A stretch of DNA of 51,520 bases from Clostridia bacterium (GCA_017416185.1 JAFQDF010000035.1:1-51520), one strand, 5' to 3'. Counted from the stretch's first letter, positions 32,801-42,041 are shown. Made by a program: numbers and translations. The notes: generated from the letters alone by a model not told the origin.

Positions 32801-34165
32801 ATGATTTATGATCTTATAGTTCTGGGCGGCGGCCCTGCAGGCTACAATGCCGCAGAGCGTGCAGCTCACGCAGGCTTAAAGACCCTCTGTATCGAGGGCA
32901 GAGCTCTTGGCGGTGTTTGTCTTAACGAGGGCTGCGTTCCCACAAAGACACTTCTTTACTCCGCAAAGATTTTTGATTACGCAAAGCACGGCGCTGAGTA
33001 CGGCGTAAGCTTTGCTGGCGCTACCATCGACCACGCAAAGGTGGTTGAAAGAAAGGGCAGAGTAGTAAAGATGCTGGTTGGCGGCATCCAGAATACTCTT
33101 AAGAAGGCAGGCGTTGAGGTTGTTAACGCATACGGCGAGATCATGGGCCGTGATGCAGAGGGCTTCACCGTTAAGGCAGACGGCAAGGAATATAAGGGTG
33201 CTAAGCTCCTTATCTGTACCGGTTCCACCGCAGCTGTTCCCCCCATTCCCGGTCTTAGAGAAGCTGTTGCTTCCGGCTTTGCAGTTACCAACCGTGAGAT
33301 CCTTGATATGACCAAGGTTCCCGAGAAGTTCGTTGTTATCGGCGGCGGCGTTATCGGTCTTGAGATGGCTTCCTACTTTAATTCCGTAGGCTCCAAGGTT
33401 ACCGTTATCGAGATGCTTGACCACATCGCAGGTCCTACCGACCGTGAGATCTCCAACATCCTTCAGAAGAACTACAAGAAGAAGGGCGTTGAGTTCCTTC
33501 TCGGCTGTGCAGTTAAGTCTGTAGGTACTGACAGCGTTACCTACGAAAAGGACGGTAAGGAGTTTACCGTACCCGCTGACTGTGTACTCGTTTCCATCGG
33601 ACGTCGTGCTATGACTCAGGGTATCGGCCTTGAGAACATCGGTGTTATCACCGAGCGCGGTGCTATCGTTACCGACGATCAGATGAGAACCAACGTTGCA
33701 GGCGTATGGGCGGCAGGTGACGTAAACGGCAAGTCTATGCTTGCTCACACCGCTTACCGTGAGGGTGAGGTTGCCGTAAACAATATGCTGGGTAAGAAGG
33801 ATTTTATCCACTACGATTCTATCCCCGCAGTTATCTACACCAACCCCGAGGTTGCAAGTGTAGGTGAGACCGAGGAAAGTATCAAGGCAAAGGGTCTTGA
33901 CGCTAAGTGCCAGAGCTTCACTCTTAAGTACAGCGGCAGATATATTGCCGAGAACGAGGGCGGCGACGGTATCGTTAAGATCATCATAGGCAATGAGCAC
34001 AGAAACATTCTCGGTGTTCATATGATCGGTAACTACGCATCCGAGATCATCTACGGTGCGGCTATGATGGTTGAAAAGCAGATGAGAGTAGAGAACGTCC
34101 AGAAGATGGTATTCCCTCATCCCTCTGTTTGTGAAGTAATCAGAGAAGGTCTCTTCCAGATCTAA
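32801..34165 (+). CDS. lpdA: dihydrolipoamide dehydrogenase, E3
   Basis: A 454-residue flavoenzyme that reoxidises dihydrolipoate with NAD. It has the FAD loop GGGPAGYNAAERAA, the redox disulfide GGVCLNEGCVPTK, the NAD loop VIGGGVIGLEMAS, the second FAD block AAGDVNGKSML and the C-terminal His-Glu pair in FPHPSVCEV. No extra lipoyl domain is attached. CGGAGG stands before the ATG, 19 bases after E2 ends. Codon use is as biased as in E2 and E1. It is followed by two tandem 65-bp repeats before the E1 gene. Confidence 0.95.
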   Translation: MIYDLIVLGGGPAGYNAAERAAHAGLKTLCIEGRALGGVCLNEGCVPTKTLLYSAKIFDYAKHGAEYGVSFAGATIDHAKVVERKGRVVKMLVGGIQNTLKKAGVEVVNAYGEIMGRDAEGFTVKADGKEYKGAKLLICTGSTAAVPPIPGLREAVASGFAVTNREILDMTKVPEKFVVIGGGVIGLEMASYFNSVGSKVTVIEMLDHIAGPTDREISNILQKNYKKKGVEFLLGCAVKSVGTDSVTYEKDGKEFTVPADCVLVSIGRRAMTQGIGLENIGVITERGAIVTDDQMRTNVAGVWAAGDVNGKSMLAHTAYREGEVAVNNMLGKKDFIHYDSIPAVIYTNPEVASVGETEESIKAKGLDAKCQSFTLKYSGRYIAENEGGDGIVKIIIGNEHRNILGVHMIGNYASEIIYGAAMMVEKQMRVENVQKMVFPHPSVCEVIREGLFQI

Positions 34166-34295
34166 GCAGGGACCGGTCCCTGCACCCATTAATCGTGTGA
34201 GGTTAGTGCGAACAACACTGCACGAGGATTAAGCAGGCAGTGCCTGCACCCATAATCGCGTGAGGTTAGTGCTAACAACACTGCACGAGAATAAA
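34166..34295 (+). repeat. two tandem hairpin units of 67 and 63 bp between E3 and E1
   Basis: Unit A is 34166-34232 and unit B is 34233-34295, right after the lpdA stop. Each starts with a self-complementary stretch (GCAGGGACC-GGTCCCTGC; GCAGGCA-GTGCCTGC), then CACCCAT, then a second weak stem from TCGTG or CGTG to CACGA around GAGGTTAGTGC. The first stems differ yet both pair. Confidence 0.85.
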
Positions 34296-34312
34296 GTTAT
34301 AATTAAAACGGA

Positions 34313-34371
34313 GCTTTTGCAAAGCAAAAGCATCCTCAATTTTGCATTTTGCATTATGCATTCTGCATTTA
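34313..34371 (-). repeat. hairpin plus TTTGCAT-repeat in the E1 leader
   Basis: GCTTTTGC-AAA-GCAAAAGC (34313-34331), then ATCCTCAA and four TTTGCAT-type heptamers (34339-34370). This is the inverted form of the module found after glgA, placed just before the E1 ribosome site (AAGGAG). Confidence 0.8.
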
Positions 34372-34404
34372 ATAAATGAAATTTATTATTAAGGAGATAT
34401 AACT

Positions 34405-36891
34405 ATGCCTAAGAGTCAATATGTAGATCCCGGTAAAGTCTTTGAGCCCGGTTTTATCACATTCCAGGATATTCCTGTAAACCAGTATAAGAAGACTTTC
34501 GCACAGGAAAAGAAGCTTTATACCAAGGACGATATGATGAGAATTTACCGTGATATGAGAATTATCCGTGAATTCGAGACTATGCTTAACGAGATCAAGA
34601 CCAAGTCCGCTTACAACGGCGTTGAGTACAACAACCCCGGTCCTGCTCACCTTTCTCTCGGTCAGGAGGCTTCCGCAGTTGGTGAAGCTTACGCTCTTGA
34701 TATCAACGACCTTACCTTCGGTTCTCACCGTTCTCACGGCGAGATCCTCGCAAAGGGTCTTTCCTCTATCCACAAGCTCGACGATGAAGAGCTTTACGAC
34801 ATTATGAAGGAGTTCCTCGGCGGCAGCGTTCTTAACGTAGTTGAGAATAAGATGGCTGCTCACGAGAGCATCAAGGAGCTTGCAATCGACTTCCTTCTCT
34901 ACGGTGCACTTGCAGAGGTATTTGCAAGAACCACAGGTTTCAATAAGGGTCTTGGCGGTTCCATGCACGCATTCTTCATTCCTTTCGGTATCATGCCTAA
35001 CAACGCTATCGTTGGTGGTGCTGCTCCCGTTGCCCTCGGTGCTGCTCTTTACAAGAGAGCTAACAAGAAGAAGGGTATCGTTGTAGCTAACTTCGGTGAC
35101 GGTGCTTGCGGCCGTGGTCCTGTTCTTGAGGCTCTTAACATGGCTTCCATGGACCAGATCAAGCAGCTTTGGGGCAAGGACGGCGTTAACGGTGACGGCG
35201 GTCTTCCCATCCTCTTCAACGTATTCAACAACTTCTACGGCATGGGCGGTCAGACCCGCGGCGAGACCATGGGTTACGATATGGTTGCTCGTATCGGTGC
35301 AGGTGTTAACCCCCAGCAGATGCACGCAGAGCGTGTTAACGGTTACGATCCTCTTGCAGTTATCGACGCTGTTACCAGAAAGAAGGAGCTTCTTGTTAAC
35401 GGTGACGGTCCTGCGCTTCTCGACGTTGTAACCTACAGAACCACAGGTCACTCCCCCTCCGACTCCTCCACCTACAGAACTCAGGAAGAGATCGACGCTT
35501 GGAAGGCGGCAGATCCTATCGCAGCATATAAGGCTAAGCTCATCAAGGGCAAGCTCGCGACCGAAGAAGAGTTCGCTGCTATCGACGAGGTTATCATCGG
35601 CCGTATGACCGAGGTTTGCAAGCTCGCTATCAACGACGAAGTATCCCCCAGAATGGATATGAACAAGGATCCCGATGCTATCGCAAACATTATGTTCTCC
35701 AACCAGCACGTTAAGTCTATGGACGAGACAAGAGAGCCCGAAGTGCTGGCTCCCAAGGAAGAGAGCCCCAGAGTTAAGGCTATCAAGAACAAGGTTAGAA
35801 CTCACTTCGACGCTAACGGCAAGCCCGTAGCTAAGGCTAAGGTTTATCAGGTTCGTGACGGTCTCTTTGAAGCTATCGTAGACAAGTTCTATGAAGACCC
35901 CACCCTTATCGCATACGGTGAAGACAACCGTGACTGGGGCGGCGCATACGCAGTTTACAGAGGTCTTACCGAGGTTATTCCTTACCACAGATTCTTCAAC
36001 TCCCCCATTTCCGAGGCGGCTATCGTTGGTTCCGCAGTTGGTTACGCAATGAGCGGCGGTCGTGTTATCGTTGAGCTTATGTACGCTGACTTTATCGGTT
36101 GTGCAGGTGACGAGATCTTCAACCAGGTTGCTAAGTGGCAGTCTATGTCCGCAGGTATCCTCAAGATGCCTATCGTTATCCGTGTATCCGTTGGTTCCAA
36201 GTACGGTGCTCAGCACAGCCAGGATTGGACAGCTCTTACTGCTCACATTCCCGGTCTTAAGGTTGTATTCCCCTCCACTCCTTACGATGCTAAGGGTCTT
36301 ATGAATGCAGCTCTTAACGGCACCGACCCCGTTGTATTCTTCGAGTCTCAGAGAGTTTACGACTTCGGCGAAATGTTCCACGAAGGCGGCGTTCCCACCG
36401 ATTACTATGAAGTTGAGATGGGCGATCCCGATGTTAAGCGCGAAGGTAAGGACATCACCATCCTCACCGTTGGTGCTACTCTCTACAGAGCACTTGATGC
36501 AGCAAAGGAACTCCAGGACAAGTACGGCATTTCCGCAGAGGTTATCGACAGCCGTTCTATCGTTCCTTTCAACTACGAGAAGGTTATCGAGTCTGTTAAG
36601 AAGACCGGTAAGATCATCATCGTAGGTGACGCTTGTGAGCGCGGTTCCGTAATGAAGGATATGGCAGCTAACATCAACGAGTTCTGCTTCGATTACCTTG
36701 ACGCTCCCGCAATCGCACTCGGCTCCAGAAACTGGATCACTCCCGCATACGAGCTTGAGAAGTTCTTCTTCCCTCAGGCAGATACCATCATCGACGCTAT
36801 CCACGAGAAGATCATGCCCATCGCAGGCCATGTTTCCACTCACGACGTAAGCGACCTCGAGAAGGTAGACAGATCCAAGAAGGGACTTTGA
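34405..36891 (+). CDS. 2-oxoacid dehydrogenase E1, fused alpha and beta subunits
   Basis: An 828-residue thiamine-diphosphate enzyme that decarboxylates a 2-oxoacid (or cleaves acetoin). The N-terminal half is E1-alpha, with GDGACGRGPVLEALNMAS and FNNFYGMGG forming the TPP/Mg site and the loop TTGHSPSDSSTYRTQEE. From about 470 it is E1-beta, with AYGEDNRDWGGAY, FNSPISEAAIVG and the C-terminal transketolase domain. Most organisms make these as two chains. Codon choice is among the most biased in the window. It closes the operon deoR-E2-E3-E1 and ends at a strong terminator. Pyruvate, acetoin and branched-chain forms cannot be told apart here. Confidence 0.92.
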   Translation: MPKSQYVDPGKVFEPGFITFQDIPVNQYKKTFAQEKKLYTKDDMMRIYRDMRIIREFETMLNEIKTKSAYNGVEYNNPGPAHLSLGQEASAVGEAYALDINDLTFGSHRSHGEILAKGLSSIHKLDDEELYDIMKEFLGGSVLNVVENKMAAHESIKELAIDFLLYGALAEVFARTTGFNKGLGGSMHAFFIPFGIMPNNAIVGGAAPVALGAALYKRANKKKGIVVANFGDGACGRGPVLEALNMASMDQIKQLWGKDGVNGDGGLPILFNVFNNFYGMGGQTRGETMGYDMVARIGAGVNPQQMHAERVNGYDPLAVIDAVTRKKELLVNGDGPALLDVVTYRTTGHSPSDSSTYRTQEEIDAWKAADPIAAYKAKLIKGKLATEEEFAAIDEVIIGRMTEVCKLAINDEVSPRMDMNKDPDAIANIMFSNQHVKSMDETREPEVLAPKEESPRVKAIKNKVRTHFDANGKPVAKAKVYQVRDGLFEAIVDKFYEDPTLIAYGEDNRDWGGAYAVYRGLTEVIPYHRFFNSPISEAAIVGSAVGYAMSGGRVIVELMYADFIGCAGDEIFNQVAKWQSMSAGILKMPIVIRVSVGSKYGAQHSQDWTALTAHIPGLKVVFPSTPYDAKGLMNAALNGTDPVVFFESQRVYDFGEMFHEGGVPTDYYEVEMGDPDVKREGKDITILTVGATLYRALDAAKELQDKYGISAEVIDSRSIVPFNYEKVIESVKKTGKIIIVGDACERGSVMKDMAANINEFCFDYLDAPAIALGSRNWITPAYELEKFFFPQADTIIDAIHEKIMPIAGHVSTHDVSDLEKVDRSKKGL

Positions 36892-36893
36892 TC

Positions 36894-36933
36894 AATAAAA
36901 TAAAGGCTGAGCTTCGGCTCAGCCTTATTTTAT
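36894..36933 (+). terminator. terminator of the dehydrogenase operon
   Basis: GGCTGAGC-TTCG-GCTCAGCC flanked by paired AATAAAATAA / TTATTTTATT. Very stable. Confidence 0.92.
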
Positions 36934-36937
36934 TGAT

Positions 36938-37006
36938 AATGCAGAATGCAGAGTGCAGAATGCAGAATTAAGGAAACCTTTCGGCATAGAGCCGAAAGGC
37001 GTTTTT
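36938..37006 (+). terminator. TGCAGAA-repeat module with second terminator
   Basis: Four TGCAGAA heptamers, AATTAAGGAAA, then CCTTTCGGC-ATAGA-GCCGAAAGG (36977-36999) and a run of seven T. Same module as after glgA and ferritin. Confidence 0.85.
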
Positions 37007-37121
37007 TTATATTAGACCAATATAGCGGACAATATATATTTATAAGTTTTGGTATTCCACTTTCATATATGTTTATCGGTGATAAAGAAATTATTTTGAA
37101 GAAATACCAACGTAATCGACG

Positions 37122-37229
37122 GATGTTGCAGTAATGCAACACCGTTATACAATTATATAGATTTTTTGTTGCATTACTGCAACATCAATCTCCTTAACTT
37201 TGCATTTGCATTTAGCATTTTGCACTTAA
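37122..37229. repeat. 20-bp perfect inverted repeat plus TTTGCAT-repeat
   Basis: GATGTTGCAGTAATGCAACA (37122-37141) and its exact reverse complement (37167-37186) are 25 bp apart; each arm is itself a short hairpin (GTTGCA-GTAA-TGCAAC). TTTGCAT-type heptamers follow to 37229. The rest of the 423-bp gap, 37007-37121, shows no gene I trust. Confidence 0.8.
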
Positions 37230-37251
37230 AATGATCCTGTATTCGCTGTTA

Positions 37252-37280
37252 TTGACAATTTCAAGAATATATGGTATTTT
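37252..37280 (+). promoter_or_regulatory. promoter of the secreted protease gene
   Basis: TTGACA (37252-37257), 17-base spacer, TATTTT (37275-37280); ribosome site GAAGGGGGA before the ATG. Confidence 0.7.
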
Positions 37281-37314
37281 TTATATATAGTGGTTTATAT
37301 GAAGGGGGATAGTT

Positions 37315-40300
37315 ATGTTTAAGAAACGCATCAGATCTATTTTAGCAGTAGTAATGTCAGTTACTATGCTGCTTGGTACTTTACCGTTTTTATCAAATGC
37401 GATGGTGCCGACCGATCCCGATTCGGGAATAATAAAGCATCACGTAATTCCCGGTGACAATGTCTCCGAGTACGGTTACGTTGAAATGATAACTGTAGAT
37501 GATGACGGTAACAGGGTCGAGCGTGTAGCTGCCGTTGCTGACCGAGGACTGGCAATGGGCGGCAATGCAACCTCTTTTCCTTCATCGTATAATTCGCTTG
37601 GTGTGACCAATGCGGCAGGCGGTAATATTATCACTTCCGTCAAGGATCAGATAGAATCAAGCAACTGCTGGGCTTTTGCTGCTGTTGCGGCGGCGGAAAC
37701 CGCATATATGAGAAATCACGCGGTTGACGATGTTGATTTTTCCGAGGCGCATCTTGCGTATTTTGCCTGGAACTCTAAAACCTCGGATACCTCTGACCCT
37801 ACCTATCAGGACGGTGCATACGAGGCTGACCCTTATAACAAGGGTGGTAACATCTACTTTACCTCGGGAGCCTTTGCAAGATGGGTAGGTCCCGAAAAAG
37901 AGGAATATCTGCCTCCCGTTAACTGGGCGTACGGTTTTTCGGGTGTAAGCTACAGTGAAAATATGCGCTATATCGCCGAGGAGCACCTAATCACCTCCGC
38001 TGTCATAGGTGCTCGGGATTTGTATTCCATGAAAAATGCTATTATGCAGTACGGCGGTGTTGTGGCAAGCTATTATTCCCATAAAAACAAAGGATATAAC
38101 TTCCTTCCCGGCGGAGTTGCGGCATATCAGGATATCTACGATTATACCAACCATGCTATTTATATAGTCGGTTGGGATGACAACTTCCCCGTAAGCAATT
38201 TCGGTACCTATATGACTCCTCCCGCAGGTGGAGCGTGGCTTGTCAAGAACAGCTGGGGTACCGATTGGGGAACAGGCGGCGGTTATTTCTGGCTTTCTTA
38301 CTGGGAGCCCAGCCTTGTTACCGCCCGTATACTTGATTTTGAGCCTGCTGACAACGTGGACAACAACTATCAGTATGACGGAGACTGGGGTAAGGGTATA
38401 ACTTACTTCTGGTTTGATGAGCTTAGCAATGCCGATCCTATGGTTACCGCAAACGTTTTCACCGCCAAGGGTCACGAGGTCTTAAAGCAGGTGGGTGTTT
38501 ATAATATGAATGCCGCAGCACAGCTCGTGGTACGCGTTTACGTTGACCCGGTGGAGGACGTTCCGAATTCCGGAACCTTCGTTTCGGGTGTTGTTACTCA
38601 GGTCAACGGCGAGGGATATTATACAATAAGACTTACCGATCCCGTGACCCTAAATCCTGGCCAGAGATTCTCCGTAGTCCTTGATACCTTTTCACTTTTG
38701 CCCTCTCAGAAGGCTTATGCGGTTGAAGAATATAATTTAAGCTATACCCCTACGGCAGGCCCTAACCAGAGCTATTATCTGCGTAACGGAATATGGCACG
38801 AGGAAATGTGGAACGTTATCATAAAGGCGTTCACCAAGGACGTAACCGTAGATAAAACACAGCTTATCGATATGGTTGCAGCCTGTGACGAATTTGATAT
38901 CGGCAAGGGAGTTAACCATTACGAAAACGCTAAGCTCCTTATAGAGGATGAAAACGCATCAGGTCAAGCTGTAAGAAATGCATATAAGCGGCTTTACGAG
39001 TTCTATCGCGGACAGATAGGCGCATCCGGTTTCCTACACTTTGACGGAGTTCTTCCCACCTTGGATGTCCCCGAGTCAGTTTCATATCGAGGCGGTGTTG
39101 CAAGGATACCCGATAATCTCCCCGACTACCCCGATTGGGTGTTTGTAGGCTGGAGCGTTAGCGGTGCGGCTGATACTGTCTATAAGCCGGGGCAGACGAT
39201 CGCCCTTCCGGGTGGAGATATAACCCTTAAGGGTGTCTGGATGCGTGCCGACGGTGACGGTGCCCTGGGAAACAACGGCTATTATAACGTATATTACCAC
39301 TCAAACGGCGGTACCTGGGGGCTGGGAGATACAACAGCATATAAGATCCCATCAACGCCCCACGGACTTATGACCCTCGGTACACCCTTCAGCTTTCCCT
39401 CTGAAACAGCGACTCTCTGCCGTGAGGGCTACAGGCTTCATACCGACTCCGAGGATATGACGATACCCGAGTTCAGAACTGCGGACGGTAAGGGCAATTA
39501 TACCTACGGCGATACCGCGGCAAATAACGGTTATGAATACGAAATATATCCCGATATATACAAATCAAGTGTGTTTATGGTAAACAATGACCGTGTTCCT
39601 TACGGTACCAATATATTCGTATATGCTTGTTGGGATCCGATAATTACCTATAATATAAATGACGGCTCAAGAGATATTCAGGACTTTGTTGACGTGACCG
39701 AAGGGTACAACTACACTCTGCTTTCCGAGGGCGGTTATACAAGATATTCTTCCTCCTCTGTTCTCAATGCAGGCAGAATCCCCGATGACCAAAATACTCT
39801 TCTGCCCAACCGTGAGGGCTACAGTGGCAGAACTATGATTCCCGAAAGGGAAGGATATACCCTTGCAGGCTGGAACACTATGGCTGACGGCAGCGGAAAA
39901 TTCTATGCCGCAGGCAGTGAGCTTGAGGTCACCGAGCCTATAACCCTGTATGCGGTATGGGAGAATGAAAATGCTCCCGAGCCCGAAACCGAGCTTTCCG
40001 TATCTTCGGACGGTCCTAACCTCACCGTATCCGGTATGGCAGACGTCAAGGACGTATTCATCGCTCTCGGTGAGTATACCACCTACAGAGATGTTAAAAA
40101 TAATATGGTAGTTCAGCTTACCACAAACAAGCTTGCAGGAGCAGAAAGCTATACCTACACACTTAAGGCAGGCGGCTACTACACCGTACTCGTTAGATAC
40201 AACGACGGTACACAGAAATTCCTGTATCAGCAGATAGACGTGACCGAACCTACATTTGCAGCTAACGGTCTCCAGCTTACAGTTGGTAACCTCAGCGGCG

Positions 40301-40758
40301 TTAAGGTTATCAGAACCGCATACGGCGAATATAAGACCGTATCCGAGATAAAGAAAGCGGCAGGTGCAAGAGCGTTCACCGCGAAGAACGATATCAAGGG
40401 TGCAGACAGCTACAAGATCCAGTACAGATATAACGGAGTTGTTACCGTTGCGGTTCAGTACGAGGACGGCTACACTAAGATATACACCTATGAGGTAGAG
40501 CAGAAGACTCCCGACTTCAAGCAGGACGGTAACACAGTTACCATCGGCAATATCGACGATCTCTATATCGTAAGATATGCAAAGGGCGAGTGGGAAACCT
40601 CCTCCGAGATCAAGAGAGCGCCCGGCGCACAGGCTATCAAGCCTGTAGCGGCAGTTGACGGTGTTATCACTATCACAGGCCTTAAGGCAGGCACATACAC
40701 CTTCTGCGTTCAGTATAATGATGAGTCCTATAACTACTATGTAATTATTGTAGAATAA
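37315..40758 (+). CDS. secreted papain-family (C1) cysteine protease with lectin-like and repeat domains
   Basis: An 1147-residue exported protein. Residues 1-29 are a signal peptide. A C1 peptidase domain (about 88-340) has Q112, C118 (SSNCWAFA), H280 (TNHAIYIVGW) and N312 (KNSWGTDWG), so it should be active. A lectin-like domain of the type that commonly follows such peptidases covers about 365-515. InlB-type beta-grasp repeats (EGYTLAGWNTMADGSGKF) occur near 600-650 and 840-885. The end (about 890-1147) holds three tandem modules of about 85 residues. No sortase motif or membrane anchor is seen, so it is released or held by its repeats. Confidence 0.9.
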   Translation: MFKKRIRSILAVVMSVTMLLGTLPFLSNAMVPTDPDSGIIKHHVIPGDNVSEYGYVEMITVDDDGNRVERVAAVADRGLAMGGNATSFPSSYNSLGVTNAAGGNIITSVKDQIESSNCWAFAAVAAAETAYMRNHAVDDVDFSEAHLAYFAWNSKTSDTSDPTYQDGAYEADPYNKGGNIYFTSGAFARWVGPEKEEYLPPVNWAYGFSGVSYSENMRYIAEEHLITSAVIGARDLYSMKNAIMQYGGVVASYYSHKNKGYNFLPGGVAAYQDIYDYTNHAIYIVGWDDNFPVSNFGTYMTPPAGGAWLVKNSWGTDWGTGGGYFWLSYWEPSLVTARILDFEPADNVDNNYQYDGDWGKGITYFWFDELSNADPMVTANVFTAKGHEVLKQVGVYNMNAAAQLVVRVYVDPVEDVPNSGTFVSGVVTQVNGEGYYTIRLTDPVTLNPGQRFSVVLDTFSLLPSQKAYAVEEYNLSYTPTAGPNQSYYLRNGIWHEEMWNVIIKAFTKDVTVDKTQLIDMVAACDEFDIGKGVNHYENAKLLIEDENASGQAVRNAYKRLYEFYRGQIGASGFLHFDGVLPTLDVPESVSYRGGVARIPDNLPDYPDWVFVGWSVSGAADTVYKPGQTIALPGGDITLKGVWMRADGDGALGNNGYYNVYYHSNGGTWGLGDTTAYKIPSTPHGLMTLGTPFSFPSETATLCREGYRLHTDSEDMTIPEFRTADGKGNYTYGDTAANNGYEYEIYPDIYKSSVFMVNNDRVPYGTNIFVYACWDPIITYNINDGSRDIQDFVDVTEGYNYTLLSEGGYTRYSSSSVLNAGRIPDDQNTLLPNREGYSGRTMIPEREGYTLAGWNTMADGSGKFYAAGSELEVTEPITLYAVWENENAPEPETELSVSSDGPNLTVSGMADVKDVFIALGEYTTYRDVKNNMVVQLTTNKLAGAESYTYTLKAGGYYTVLVRYNDGTQKFLYQQIDVTEPTFAANGLQLTVGNLSGVKVIRTAYGEYKTVSEIKKAAGARAFTAKNDIKGADSYKIQYRYNGVVTVAVQYEDGYTKIYTYEVEQKTPDFKQDGNTVTIGNIDDLYIVRYAKGEWETSSEIKRAPGAQAIKPVAAVDGVITITGLKAGTYTFCVQYNDESYNYYVIIVE

Positions 40759-40962
40759 ATCAAAAGAAAATGGTGTCTTCGGACACCATTTTCTACCTTT
40801 ACTATTCACTATTATCTCTTCTCTATTCACTATTCACTTGACTTGGATTTGAAATGATAATATCATTTTCAGCAAAATAATAAGCTACAGCAAATCAAAT
40901 TTTATTGTTCCAACTGTTTCTTTAGTGAATAGAGAATAGTGAATAACGAATAGAGAATAACG
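40759..40962 (+). repeat. heptamer-armed composite repeat, copy 4
   Basis: Hairpin GAAAATGGTGTC-TTCG-GACACCATTTTC (40766-40793), which also ends the protease gene, then ATTCACT array, a core with CAGCAAAATAATAAGCTACAG, TTCTTTAGTGAAT, and an AGTGAAT array. Compared with copy 3 the core keeps its edges and length. Confidence 0.85.
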
Positions 40963-40988
40963 AAATCACCCGATTGCTCGGGTGATTT
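40963..40988 (-). terminator. terminator of the PfkB kinase operon
   Basis: An 11-bp perfect stem AAATCACCCGA / TCGGGTGATTT with a four-base loop. Confidence 0.85.
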
Positions 40989-40993
40989 TTTGA

Positions 40994-42037
40994 TCATAGG
41001 GTGGGGGAAGATGCCCCCATCATATCGTTGATTGTATAAAGTCTTTCAATCACACCTTCAACCGTTGCAGTACCGGTAGTACCTAACTGTTGAATTGTAA
41101 TTGAAGAAACACAGCAGGCAACCATTGCCGCCTCTGTAGGTGTAAGACCAAGAGCCAGGGAAGATATGATACCTGCATTGGAAGCATCTCCTGCTCCCGT
41201 TACGTCAATTTCACCCGATACGGGATAGGTGGGAACGTGGGAGATCTCATCCTCAAAGACCTTGATTCCGTCCTTATTACAGGTGATAAAGATAGAGTGT
41301 CCTACCTCCTCCTTCATCTCCATACCGCCGCGCAGCACATCCTCCATACATTCGGGATCGCCCTTTGCACCGCAGTATTTCATAAGCTCGTAGTTGTTAC
41401 ACTTGATGAACATACCGTGATACTCACGTGCAAAGGCACGGGAATCCACAAGGAAGGGAATATCGTATTTTGCGGCATATTCATTTATCTTTTTTCGGAG
41501 AATATCCCCTACAACGCCGGAGTTTCTTTCAAAGAACTGGTCGGAAACGATAACACCGTCAGCCTCTTTTACCGCTTCTTCAAAATTCTTACCCAATTCC
41601 TCGAACATCGCTTCGCTTGTGATAGAACGGTTACGGAAATCAAGTCGGGTATCCTCACGGTACTGTCCGTCAGGCTGCCTACGCATATTCTTAAGATAGG
41701 TAGCGGTGGTTATATCACCGCTTACCATAACGTATCGGGTATCGGCACCTATATCCTTGAGGCATTTAAGCAGGTCGTAGCCCTCACCGTCATCACCTAC
41801 GATACCAACGCAGATAACCTCAGTGCCCAAAGCACGGAGATTGTTGGTGATAGTACCTGCAGCCCCCGCCGCCATTTTTTTGCCGTAGATCTGCCACGCC
41901 GCAACACCTGTTTCAAGAGAAACGTCATCCTCTGCGGGATCTGAGTATACGTACTTGTCAAGGCAGTAGTCGCCTAAAACAAGAATTTTCTTTTCGTTTA
42001 TATGACCGAGACGGTCGATTATTCTGTTAATATCCAT
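40994..42037 (-). CDS. PfkB-family sugar kinase, heptose-kinase (RfaE/HldE)-like
   Basis: A 347-residue ribokinase-fold kinase with the N-terminal GDYCLDKYVY strand, the GGxG-like region near AAGAAGTITNNLRALG, and the catalytic DVTGAGDASNAG with D284. It resembles the kinase half of HldE, which phosphorylates heptose-7-phosphate, but the adenylyltransferase half is missing. It is the last gene of an operon with a SIS-HAD fusion and a deoxyhypusine-synthase-like gene, which argues for a phosphosugar substrate. GAAGGAG precedes the ATG and lies inside a small hairpin, so translation may be gated. Confidence 0.85.
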   Translation of the reverse strand: MDINRIIDRLGHINEKKILVLGDYCLDKYVYSDPAEDDVSLETGVAAWQIYGKKMAAGAAGTITNNLRALGTEVICVGIVGDDGEGYDLLKCLKDIGADTRYVMVSGDITTATYLKNMRRQPDGQYREDTRLDFRNRSITSEAMFEELGKNFEEAVKEADGVIVSDQFFERNSGVVGDILRKKINEYAAKYDIPFLVDSRAFAREYHGMFIKCNNYELMKYCGAKGDPECMEDVLRGGMEMKEEVGHSIFITCNKDGIKVFEDEISHVPTYPVSGEIDVTGAGDASNAGIISSLALGLTPTEAAMVACCVSSITIQQLGTTGTATVEGVIERLYTINDMMGASSPTL

Positions 42038-42041
42038 AAAA

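Noticed and set aside
32876..34189. A 437-residue minus-strand open frame opposite lpdA
   Set aside because: Same cause; it is Ser/Leu/Asn/Val-rich with no known motif, and the plus strand has every E3 motif.
34369..36843. An 824-residue minus-strand open frame opposite the E1 gene
   Set aside because: It mirrors a gene with extreme codon bias, which removes stops from the opposite strand. The plus strand encodes an unmistakable enzyme.
36946..37134. A 62-codon plus-strand frame after the E1 gene
   Set aside because: It starts inside a TGCAGAA repeat, crosses a terminator hairpin and lacks a ribosome site.
39667..40830. A 387-residue minus-strand open frame opposite the protease C-terminus
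   Set aside because: No ribosome site, low-complexity composition, and it runs through the terminator at 40766-40793.
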